56,862 nucleotides of DNA from Pseudomonadota bacterium (lineage in GTDB: Bacteria; Pseudomonadota; Gammaproteobacteria; Steroidobacterales; Steroidobacteraceae). The stretch is taken from NCBI GenBank assembly GCA_947459825.1, contig CANHFH010000006.1:1-56862 (forward strand), read 5' to 3'. The position numbers and the translations under genes were made by a program. Within the stretch, counting starts at the first letter, position 1, and every line of letters starts with the position of its first letter. The notes beneath the pieces are model-generated. The model did no database searches. It was given only the letters and a program-made list of their open reading frames with translations, and was not told the DNA's origin. This document shows positions 10,035 through 17,688 of this stretch, one piece after another.

Positions 10035-10100
10035 TTCGCGCGTTGCCGCAGCGCGGCGCCCCCGGTAGACCTGCAGCCTTCCGGACGAGCGGAGGGCGAG

Positions 10101-12464
10101 GTGTCGGTGCGGACGGCGCAAAGGACCGCGGGATACGCGGCGCTGGTCGGTGTATGTGCTGCGCTCGTCGGCCCTGCGGCAGCGGACGGCGCTGCCGCCG
10201 GTGTGCTGGCGACGGTCTGCGCGGTGCTGGCGCCGCTTTGGCTGGGGGCGGGGCTGCTGCTGCCCGCGCTGCGCAGGCGCGCGGTCTGGGGGCTCGCGCT
10301 ATGTGCACTGCTCGGCGCCGGTGCGGCGGCGGCGCATCTTTGGGACCAACATGCGCGCCGCTGGCCGGCCCATCTCGACGGCGAGCGCGTGATCGCCGTG
10401 CTGCGCATCGAGTCCTTGCCGGAACTGCAGGGCGGCGCCGTCGAGTTCGACGCGCTGGCCGACATCGAAGCGCCACAGGCGCTCCGGCGGTCGTTGCGCC
10501 TCCGCGTGTCCTGGCGTGGCGCGCCGCGTCCGCTGCCCCGGGTCGGCGAGCGGTGGCGTCTCTTGATGCGGGTCGACCATCTCGTCGGAGCGCGCAACCC
10601 AGGCGGCTTCGACCCTGCGCCTGAGGCCCTGCGCGGTCGTATCCTCGGCCGGGCGGTCGTGGTGAAGGCGGCGCTCAACGAACGGCTGGCGCCTGCGCCG
10701 CCGTCGCTCGATGTCCTGCGGGAACGGATCGCGCGCGCCATCCGCGCCACCGTCGAGGACCGCGATGCGGCGGCGCTGTTCGCGGGGCTCGCGGTCGGCG
10801 CCACGGGTGCGATGACCCGCGAGCAATGGCGCGTGTTCTCGGTCACCGGCACCACGCATCTCGTCGCCATCTCCGGCATGCATGTGACGCTGTTCGCTTG
10901 GCTCGCAGCGGGCCTCGCACGGCGGCTGTGGCGCGTCCTTGCGTCATGGCGGGCACCGCCGGTCGCGCGCGAACCCTGGGCTGCGTCGGTCGGCATCGGC
11001 GCGGCGCTCGGCTATGCGCTGCTCGCCGGATTCGGCATCCCGACGCAGCGCACCGTGGTGATGCTGGCGGTGTGGTGGGCGATGCGCTTGTCGGGCCGTG
11101 AGCGTTCGACGGTCGAGGTGCTGGGCGCCGCGCTGCTCGCGGTGCTCGTCATCGATCCGCTGGCGCCGCTCTCCTCGGGCTTCTGGTTGTCGTTCACGGC
11201 GATGGGTGTGCTGCTGCTCGGCGATCTCGAGCATGCCGCGCCGCGCCGTGGCGCAGTGCGCGAGCTCGCATGGACGCAGGCGCGGGTCGGCGTCGCGCTC
11301 GCGCCGTTGACGCTCGCCTGGTTCTCGTCGGTGTCGCTGGCGGGGTTCATCGTCAACTTCGTCGCGATCCCCGTGATCTCCTTCGTGCTGGTGCCGCTCG
11401 TGCTGCTCGGCATGCTGTGGGCACCCGCGTGGCGCATCGCCGAGCGCGTGCACGACATCGGCTGGCCCTTGCTGCAGGCCGCTGCGGACTGGCCGGGCGC
11501 CGCGCTGACGCTGCATGCCGACCCGTGGTGGATCGCGCTCGCCGCGCTCACCGTCCCGTTATGGTTGTTGCCGGTGCCGTCCGTCTGGCGAGCGGCTGGC
11601 CTCTGCGCGTTCCTGCCGTGGGCCTTGGTCGTCGCGGGCGTGCTGCCCCGCGCGGATGCGCCGGCGCAGGGCGAAGCGCGGATCGTGGTGCTCGATGCGG
11701 GTGATGGCGCCGCGGTGCTGGTGCGGACGCGCCGGCACGCGCTGTTGGTCGACACCGCGACAACCTATCTCGGGCAATCCGCTGGTACCCGGTCGCGCGT
11801 GCTGCCGCTGCTGCGCGAGTCCGGTCTGCGACGCCTCGATCTGCTGGTATCGAGCTCCGCGGAAGGCGGTCGGGCGGTGGGCGCCGCCGAGATCCTCGCG
11901 GTGGTCGACGTCGTGGCGGGAAGGTTCGGCGGTGCATGGCCGGACGCTCCGGCGCCGTTCATGCCGTGCGCGCGCGCGGAACGCTGGTCATGGGACGGCA
12001 TCGAGGTGGAACTTCGACCGGCGCGTCCGCCGGAGGGGTCCTGCGTGCTGCGGATCGGTCCGCCAAGCGGGCCGCAGCTGCTCATCGCCGAGCGGCTCGA
12101 TGCGCAGGAGGGTGCGGCGCTGCTCGCGAGCGCGGCACCGTTGCGCGCCGACCTCGCACTCGCACCGCGCCGTGGTTCGCCGGTCGCGCTCGCCCCCGGG
12201 TTCACGGCGGCGGTGGGCGCGCGCTGGTTGTTGGTCTCGGCGCGCGAGGTCCCGGCGCGTCGGCGCAGCGCCATCGCCGCGGCCTGGCATCTGCCGACCG
12301 AGCGGGTCCATGCGACAGCGCGGGAGGGCGCGCTGGCGGTCGAACTGCGTGCCGGCCTGCCGCCCCGCGTGCTGCGCTACCGCAGCGGTCTGACCGACGG
12401 TTGGGGCCCCGTGGACGCCTCACCGGGCCCACCCCCGCTCGGTTATCATCCGAGAGCCCGGTGA
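10101..12464 (+). CDS. comEC: ComEC/Rec2 DNA-uptake channel with degenerate beta-lactamase-like domain
   Basis: Polytopic inner-membrane protein (787 residues) expected to carry single-stranded DNA into the cytoplasm during transformation. It starts at GTG 10101 behind GGAGGGCGAG. Order: N-terminal helices and OB-like domain (DUF4131), competence core with ISGMHVTLFAWLAAG (about residue 255) and many helices, then a C-terminal metallo-beta-lactamase-like domain from about residue 523. That domain keeps VLDAGDGAAVLVRTRRHALLVDT but the place of the family's SHxDxDHxGG ligand motif reads SSSAEGGRAVG, so the metal ligands are gone. Whether it still supports transformation is unknown. Confidence 0.88.
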   Translation: MSVRTAQRTAGYAALVGVCAALVGPAAADGAAAGVLATVCAVLAPLWLGAGLLLPALRRRAVWGLALCALLGAGAAAAHLWDQHARRWPAHLDGERVIAVLRIESLPELQGGAVEFDALADIEAPQALRRSLRLRVSWRGAPRPLPRVGERWRLLMRVDHLVGARNPGGFDPAPEALRGRILGRAVVVKAALNERLAPAPPSLDVLRERIARAIRATVEDRDAAALFAGLAVGATGAMTREQWRVFSVTGTTHLVAISGMHVTLFAWLAAGLARRLWRVLASWRAPPVAREPWAASVGIGAALGYALLAGFGIPTQRTVVMLAVWWAMRLSGRERSTVEVLGAALLAVLVIDPLAPLSSGFWLSFTAMGVLLLGDLEHAAPRRGAVRELAWTQARVGVALAPLTLAWFSSVSLAGFIVNFVAIPVISFVLVPLVLLGMLWAPAWRIAERVHDIGWPLLQAAADWPGAALTLHADPWWIALAALTVPLWLLPVPSVWRAAGLCAFLPWALVVAGVLPRADAPAQGEARIVVLDAGDGAAVLVRTRRHALLVDTATTYLGQSAGTRSRVLPLLRESGLRRLDLLVSSSAEGGRAVGAAEILAVVDVVAGRFGGAWPDAPAPFMPCARAERWSWDGIEVELRPARPPEGSCVLRIGPPSGPQLLIAERLDAQEGAALLASAAPLRADLALAPRRGSPVALAPGFTAAVGARWLLVSAREVPARRRSAIAAAWHLPTERVHATAREGALAVELRAGLPPRVLRYRSGLTDGWGPVDASPGPPPLGYHPRAR
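12444..12449 (+). promoter_or_regulatory. -10-like element upstream of exbB
   Basis: TATCAT inside the 3' end of comEC would start a transcript near 12456, about 38 bases before the exbB ATG, with GAGG as a possible ribosome site. No clear -35. It may drive the exbB-kdsB envelope operon independently of comEC. Confidence 0.35.
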
Positions 12465-12493
12465 CGGGCGGTCGCGGTGAGGTTCGAGCAGCG

Positions 12494-13138
12494 ATGTGGG
12501 AGATAGTGCGGGCCGGCGGCCCGGTGATGTGGCCGATCCTGTTGTGTTCGGTCATCGCCGTGGCGATCACGGTCGAGCGTCTCTGGTCCCTGCAGACCCA
12601 TCGGGTCCTGCCGGAGGGCCTGCTCGACAAGGTCTGGCAGCTGGTGCAGGCCAACCAGGTGACGAGCGAGGTGCTCGAAACGCTGCAACGCAACTCGCCG
12701 CTCGGCCGGGTGCTCGCCGCCGGCTTGAAGAGCCGTCACCAATCGCGCGACCAGATGATGGAGCGGCTCGAGGACACCGGGCGCCATGTCGTGCACGAGC
12801 TCGAGCGCTTCCTCAACACGCTCGGCACCATCGCCGCCATCGCGCCGCTGCTCGGCCTGCTCGGGACCGTCACCGGCATCATGAGCGCGTTCAACGCGAT
12901 CAACGAAGGCGCCATCGGCGACCCGCGCATGCTCTCGGGCGGCATCAGCGAGGCGCTGATCACCACCGCCGCGGGTCTGCTGGTCGCGATCCCGGCGCTC
13001 GTCGCCTACCGTTACCTGCGAGGTCGCGTCGACGGTCTCGTGGTCGAGATGGAGAAGCAGGCGATCGCGCTGGCCGATGCGGTGGAGACCGCGGGCCCGC
13101 GTCCTCCGGTGCGCGGCAGGGCCAAGGCCGCCTCATGA
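12494..13138 (+). CDS. exbB: MotA/TolQ/ExbB proton-channel family protein
   Basis: Inner-membrane proton-channel subunit that works with ExbD. 214 residues from ATG 12494, with a first helix at about residues 12-30 (MWPILLCSVIAVAITVERL), a cytoplasmic domain, and two further helices carrying LGLLGTVTGIMSAF and the GGISEALITTAAGLLVAIPALVAY motif typical of ExbB/TolQ. The longer upstream frame is an artefact inside comEC. The stop overlaps exbD. No tonB is nearby; the location before msbA is the common ExbB2-type envelope arrangement, so the partner receptor system is not evident here. Confidence 0.9.
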   Translation: MWEIVRAGGPVMWPILLCSVIAVAITVERLWSLQTHRVLPEGLLDKVWQLVQANQVTSEVLETLQRNSPLGRVLAAGLKSRHQSRDQMMERLEDTGRHVVHELERFLNTLGTIAAIAPLLGLLGTVTGIMSAFNAINEGAIGDPRMLSGGISEALITTAAGLLVAIPALVAYRYLRGRVDGLVVEMEKQAIALADAVETAGPRPPVRGRAKAAS

Positions 13139-13560
13139 ACCTGCGTCCGCGCCGCGTCGAGGAGCCCGAGATCAACCTGGTCTCGCTCATCGATGTCGTG
13201 CTGATGATCGTCATCTTCTTCATGCTGTCCTCGACCTTCAACGAGGAGGGACGCCTCAAGATCCGTCTGCCGGAGGCCGGCGCGGTGGCCGCCGTGCGCG
13301 GCGAGGCGCAGCCGATCGTGGTGGTGGTCGGCGCCGACGGCAGCTATGTCATCAACGGTCGGGAGGTCGTCGGCACCGGCCCCGAGGCGCTGCGCGCGGC
13401 GCTGCTCGCCGTCGCCGGCGACGGCCGCGACGCGCGCGTCACGGTGCGCGCCGATGCGCGTGCGACCCACCAGTCGGTGGTGACGGCGATGGATGTCCTC
13501 GGGCGCATTGGCTTCCGCGAGATGAACATCGCCACCGTCAAGGAGGAGCGGCGTCCGTGA
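13135..13560 (+). CDS. exbD: biopolymer transport protein ExbD/TolR family
   Basis: Partner of ExbB: 141 residues with a short basic N-terminus, one membrane helix (about 16-36) carrying the proton-relay aspartate in SLIDVVLMIVIFFML, and a periplasmic domain with DGSYVINGREV and a DARATHQSVV segment typical of the family. ATG overlaps the exbB stop (ATGA) and its own stop overlaps the msbA GTG start, so the three genes are translationally coupled. Confidence 0.93.
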   Translation: MNLRPRRVEEPEINLVSLIDVVLMIVIFFMLSSTFNEEGRLKIRLPEAGAVAAVRGEAQPIVVVVGADGSYVINGREVVGTGPEALRAALLAVAGDGRDARVTVRADARATHQSVVTAMDVLGRIGFREMNIATVKEERRP

Positions 13561-15308
13561 GCGTGCGGCCGGTCGATGTCGAGGACGCCGGCAAGGTCTA
13601 CCGCCGCCTGCTCGGCTACGCCCGACCCCATCTCGGCATGTTCATGATCGGCGTGGTCGGGATGCTGCTGTTCGCGGCCACCGATTCGGCGCTCGCGTTC
13701 CTGGTGCAGAAGTTCCTCGCCGGCGCCTTCGTCGAGCCCGATCCGCGCATCATCTGGGCGATCCCGCTCGGCGCGGTGGGGCTCTTCCTGCTGCGCGGCA
13801 TCGGCGACTATGTCTCCAACTATTTCCCCGGTTGGGTCGGCCGCCAGGTCATCAAGTCGATGCGCGGCGAGCTGTTCGCCCACTACCTGCGCCTCCCCGT
13901 GCGCTACTACGAGCAGGCGGCGACCGGCGACCTGCTGTCGCGGTTGACGCTGAACATCGAGCGCGTCGCCGAGGCGACCACCAATTCCGTCACGGTGCTG
14001 ATCCGCGACACGCTCACCATCATCGGTCTGATCGGCATGCTGTTCTGGTACAACTGGCAGCTGGCCGCGTTCGTGCTCCTGCTCGCGCCGCCGATCTCCT
14101 TCCTGATCCAGTTCATCAACCGCGCCTTCCGCCGCTACAGCGCGCGCATCCAGGCGTCGATGGGCGATGTGACGCGGGTCGCCAAGGAAGCGCTCGACGC
14201 GCAGCGCGTCATCAAGGCCTTCAACGCCGAGCAGCACGAGGAGGCGGTCTTCGAGGCCGCCAACGAGCGCAACCGCCACAGCAACATGCGGCTGATCGCC
14301 GCGCGTGCGCTCGCCAACCCCGTGGTGCAGCTGATCGCCGCGCTCGGTCTCGCCGGCGTGCTGTTCTTCTCGATCCGGCAGGTGTTCACGCAGGAGATGC
14401 GGGTCGACGAATTCATGGCGTTCCTGACGGCGCTGCTGCTCATCACGGCGCCGCTGCGCCGGCTGGTGCAGGTGTTCGGGCCGCTGCAGGAAGGCATCGC
14501 GGCGGGAGCGAGCGTGTTCCAGGTGCTCGACACGCCGGTCGAGGACGAGGGCGGTCCGCTCTGCATCGCGCGGGCGCGCGGCGCGGTGGAGTTCCGTGAT
14601 GTCGGGTTCACCTACCAGGCGGTCCAAGGTGCGGTGCTGAACGGCGTCTCGTTCGTCGCGGACCCGGGACAGACGGTCGCGCTCGTCGGTCGTTCGGGCA
14701 GCGGCAAGAGCACGCTCGCGAGCCTGCTGCCGCGTTTCCACGATCCCGACACCGGAGCGGTGCTGCTCGACGGTCACGACCTGCGGGAGTACCGGCGCGC
14801 GGACCTGCGTACGCAGGTGAGCCTGGTGTCGCAGGAGGTGGTGCTGTTCGACGAGAGCATCCGCCGCAACATCGCCTTCGGGCTCTGCGAGCCGGACGAT
14901 CCGCGCGTCGAGGCCGCGGCGCGCGCGGCCTTCGTCACCGAGTTCGCGGATGAGCTGCCGCAGGGCCTCGACACCCCGGTGGGCGAGCGGGGTTCGCTGC
15001 TCTCCGGTGGTCAGCGGCAGCGCGTCTCCATCGCCCGCGCATTGCTGAAGGACGCGCCGGTGCTGGTGCTCGACGAGGCGACGAGCGCGCTCGACACCGA
15101 GTCCGAGCGGCGCATCCAGGCGGCGCTGGAGGCTCTGCGGCGCAACCGCACGACGCTCGTCATCGCGCATCGCCTCTCGACCATCGAGGCCGCTGACCGC
15201 ATCGTCGTGCTCGACCAGGGGCGCGTGGTCGAGGTCGGCACGCATGCGGAGCTGCTGGCGCGAGGCGGTCTCTACGCCCAGTTGCACCGGCTGCAGTTCG
15301 CGGCCTGA
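13557..15308 (+). CDS. msbA: lipid A export ABC transporter MsbA
   Basis: Flippase for core-lipid A, with six membrane helices fused to one ATPase. 583 residues from the GTG that overlaps the exbD stop (GTGA). The membrane half contains RYYEQAATGDLLSRLTLNI; the ATPase half has Walker A GRSGSGKST, ABC signature LSGGQRQRVSIARALL, Walker B VLVLDEATSALD and H-loop IAHRLST. Immediate linkage to lpxK and kdsB supports the LPS substrate rather than a generic exporter. Confidence 0.95.
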   Translation: MSVRPVDVEDAGKVYRRLLGYARPHLGMFMIGVVGMLLFAATDSALAFLVQKFLAGAFVEPDPRIIWAIPLGAVGLFLLRGIGDYVSNYFPGWVGRQVIKSMRGELFAHYLRLPVRYYEQAATGDLLSRLTLNIERVAEATTNSVTVLIRDTLTIIGLIGMLFWYNWQLAAFVLLLAPPISFLIQFINRAFRRYSARIQASMGDVTRVAKEALDAQRVIKAFNAEQHEEAVFEAANERNRHSNMRLIAARALANPVVQLIAALGLAGVLFFSIRQVFTQEMRVDEFMAFLTALLLITAPLRRLVQVFGPLQEGIAAGASVFQVLDTPVEDEGGPLCIARARGAVEFRDVGFTYQAVQGAVLNGVSFVADPGQTVALVGRSGSGKSTLASLLPRFHDPDTGAVLLDGHDLREYRRADLRTQVSLVSQEVVLFDESIRRNIAFGLCEPDDPRVEAAARAAFVTEFADELPQGLDTPVGERGSLLSGGQRQRVSIARALLKDAPVLVLDEATSALDTESERRIQAALEALRRNRTTLVIAHRLSTIEAADRIVVLDQGRVVEVGTHAELLARGGLYAQLHRLQFAA

Positions 15309-15319
15309 GGACGCGGCGC

Positions 15320-16372
15320 TTGGCGCGGGGTCTCGAGGGCTGGCTGCAGGAGGTCTGGTACGAAGGCCGCCGCGGCGGCCTCTGGCTGCGGCCTCTCTCG
15401 TGGCTCTACGCGCTCGGTGCGGCGCTGCACCGCGCGCCGTATTCCATCGGACTGCGCCGCGCCCGTCGCGTCGGCATGCCGGTGGCGGTGGTCGGCAATC
15501 TCACGGCGGGCGGCACCGGCAAGTCGCCGTTGGTGGCGGCGCTCGCCACGGCGGTCGCCGCGCGCGGCGTCACGGTCGGCATCCTCACCCGTGGTCATGG
15601 CGCGGCGCGCACCGCGCCCAGGCGCATCGGCCCGGATGACGATCCGCGGGAGGCGGGCGATGAGCCGGTGATGCTCGCGCGCGCGACCGGTCTGCCGGTG
15701 GTGGCGGCGGTGGATCGTGCGGCCGGGGCGGCGTTGTTGCAGACGACCGGCGTGCAGCTCGTGATCTGCGACGACGGACTGCAGCATCACGCGTTGGCGC
15801 GTGACCTCGAGGTCGTGGTGATCGACGCGGCGCGCGGCTTCGGCAACGGTCGTCTGCTGCCCGCGGGTCCGCTGCGGGAGCGGCCCTCGCGGCTCGCGAC
15901 GGTGGATTGGGTGGTGCTGCATGACACGGCGCCGCACGGCCTGCAGGCGTCCACGGCACGCGGCCGCGAGGGCGTGCTGCGCATGTCGCTGATCCCGGGT
16001 CCGGCGCGCCGGCTCGCAGGCGGTGGCCCGTCGATCGATGCGACCCGACCGCTCGGCGCGTTCGCGGGTCAGCGCGTGCACGCCGTCGCGGGCATCGGCG
16101 ACCCGAGACGCTTCTTCGGCATGCTGCGCGCGGCGGGCATCGAGCCCATCGAGCACGCCTTCCCCGACCACCACGCCCTGACCGTCGATGACCTGGCCTT
16201 CGGCGATGCGGCGCCGGTGCTGATGACCTCGAAGGATGCCGTAAAATGCGGCGCAACGGCCGACCCCCGGCTTTGGGAGGTGCCGGTCACCGCGCGGCTC
16301 GATCCCGACGACGGCGCGGCGCTCATCACGCGGCTCGCGTCCCTCGCGGGGACCGCAGCCAAGGAGTCATGA
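15320..16372 (+). CDS. lpxK: tetraacyldisaccharide 4'-kinase LpxK
   Basis: Adds the 4'-phosphate in lipid A synthesis at the inner membrane. 350 residues, with an N-terminal amphipathic/membrane segment around residues 19-38 (RPLSWLYALGAALHRAPY), then P-loop GNLTAGGTGKSP and the family motifs DDGLQHH and GNGRLLPAGPLRE. The start is taken as TTG 15320, 11 bases after msbA, with GAGG upstream; no ATG fits the conserved N-terminus. Confidence 0.94.
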   Translation: MARGLEGWLQEVWYEGRRGGLWLRPLSWLYALGAALHRAPYSIGLRRARRVGMPVAVVGNLTAGGTGKSPLVAALATAVAARGVTVGILTRGHGAARTAPRRIGPDDDPREAGDEPVMLARATGLPVVAAVDRAAGAALLQTTGVQLVICDDGLQHHALARDLEVVVIDAARGFGNGRLLPAGPLRERPSRLATVDWVVLHDTAPHGLQASTARGREGVLRMSLIPGPARRLAGGGPSIDATRPLGAFAGQRVHAVAGIGDPRRFFGMLRAAGIEPIEHAFPDHHALTVDDLAFGDAAPVLMTSKDAVKCGATADPRLWEVPVTARLDPDDGAALITRLASLAGTAAKES

Positions 16373-16373
16373 C

Positions 16374-16562
16374 ATGGATGCACGCTTGCTCGACATCGTC
16401 GCCTGCCCGCTCTGCAAAGGGCCGCTGGTGTGGCACGCCGCGGAGACGGTGCTCGTCTGCCGCGCCGATCGGCTCGCGTTCCCGGTGCGGGACGGCGTCC
16501 CCGTGATGCTCGAGGAGGAGGCGCGCACGCTCGCGGCGGACGACCCGCTGCTCGCGCGCTGA
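16374..16562 (+). CDS. ycaR: Trm112/YcaR-family small protein
   Basis: 62-residue protein of the UPF0434/Trm112 family. The start DARLLDIVACPLCKGPL and the ending VRDGVPVMLEEEAR are diagnostic, with a single CPLC pair and one later Cys. It starts one base after the lpxK stop and lies 2 bases before kdsB, the family's usual neighbourhood. Family members act as small activators of methyltransferases in other organisms; a bacterial role in this context is not established. Confidence 0.9.
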   Translation: MDARLLDIVACPLCKGPLVWHAAETVLVCRADRLAFPVRDGVPVMLEEEARTLAADDPLLAR

Positions 16563-16564
16563 CC

Positions 16565-17329
16565 ATGTACCGCATCGTCATCCCTGCCCGCTACGGCTCG
16601 ACCCGGCTGCCCGGTAAGCCGCTGCTCGAGATCGCGGGCAAGCCGATGCTGCAGTGGGTCCACGAGCGCGCGAGCGCCTGCAGCGCGCGCGAGGTCGTCA
16701 TCGCCACGGACGACGAACGCATCATGCAGGTCGCGGCCGGTTTCGGCGCCGCTGCGGTCATCACCTCGCGCGACCATCCGAGCGGCACCGACCGCATCGC
16801 GGAGGTCGCGGCGCTGCGCGGCTGGGGTGACGACGAGGTGGTCGTGAACCTGCAGGGCGATGAGCCGGCGATGCCCTCGGCGCTCGTCGAGCAGGTGGCG
16901 GGCTTGCTGCTCGCGCGGCCGGGCGCCGACATCGCCACGCTCGCCACACCGGTGCGCGACCGTGACGAATACTTCGATCCCAACGCCGTGAAGGTCGTCA
17001 CCGACCATGAGGGCAGGGCGCTCTACTTCAGCCGCGCGCCCATCCCTTGGTACCGCGACCCCGTCGGGCTCGACGGGCCGGTGATCGGCGCCCGCCGGCA
17101 TCTCGGTCTCTACGCTTACCGCGTGTCGGCGCTGCGCCGTCTCGCGTCGTTGCCGCCCTCGCCGTTGGAGCGCGCCGAGCAGCTCGAGCAGTTGCGGGCG
17201 TTGGCGCACGGGCTCTGCATCGTGGTGGGTGAGGCCGAACGGCGCCCAGGGCCGGATGTGAACACCGCCGAGGACCTCGCGCGGGCCGCGGCGGCGCTCG
17301 CCGCGGACGGACCGACGCTCTGCGAGTGA
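16565..17329 (+). CDS. kdsB: 3-deoxy-manno-octulosonate cytidylyltransferase
   Basis: Activates KDO as CMP-KDO for the LPS inner core. 254 residues from ATG 16565. The nucleotide-binding signature RYGSTRLPGKPL is at residues 9-20, with NLQGDEP near residue 95 and HLGLYAYR near residue 180, all typical of KdsB. It sits at the end of the lipid A/LPS operon and its stop overlaps the following GTG start. Confidence 0.95.
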   Translation: MYRIVIPARYGSTRLPGKPLLEIAGKPMLQWVHERASACSAREVVIATDDERIMQVAAGFGAAAVITSRDHPSGTDRIAEVAALRGWGDDEVVVNLQGDEPAMPSALVEQVAGLLLARPGADIATLATPVRDRDEYFDPNAVKVVTDHEGRALYFSRAPIPWYRDPVGLDGPVIGARRHLGLYAYRVSALRRLASLPPSPLERAEQLEQLRALAHGLCIVVGEAERRPGPDVNTAEDLARAAAALAADGPTLCE

Positions 17330-17688
17330 ACGGGCCGGTGCCGCCCGTCCGTCATCCCTTGCGCGGGGCGCTCAGCGCACCTGCCGTCGTCACGATGATC
17401 GTGCTGCAGGCGTTGCGCCTGCTGACGCCGGGGCCGGTCGTCTCTTTGCTGCTCGCCGAGGTCGCGTTCGTAGTGACCGCGGCGTTGGTCGCACGCGCCA
17501 ACCCGGCGATGACCTGGACCTTCGTGCCGGTGATGTGGATCGGTGTCGCGCTCGGCGCCCTCGCCGATGCGCTATGGCTCGGCGGTCGCCTCACCGAGCT
17601 GCCGGCGCTGCTCGGATTCGCAGCGCCGGCGCTCGTGGTCGGTTTCGTCCTGGCGCGGTCGTGGCCGCGCCGGCCGACGGATCAGTAG
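17326..17688 (+). CDS. small membrane protein of unknown function
   Basis: 120-residue protein starting at a GTG that overlaps the kdsB stop (GTGA), so it is probably translated with the LPS operon. About four hydrophobic segments are visible (around residues 20-36, 38-56, 62-82, 92-110), separated by very short loops, with a basic tail. Its last 7 bases overlap the end of rne on the other strand. I do not recognise the family; a role in the envelope is only suggested by the operon. Confidence 0.7.
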   Translation: MNGPVPPVRHPLRGALSAPAVVTMIVLQALRLLTPGPVVSLLLAEVAFVVTAALVARANPAMTWTFVPVMWIGVALGALADALWLGGRLTELPALLGFAAPALVVGFVLARSWPRRPTDQ

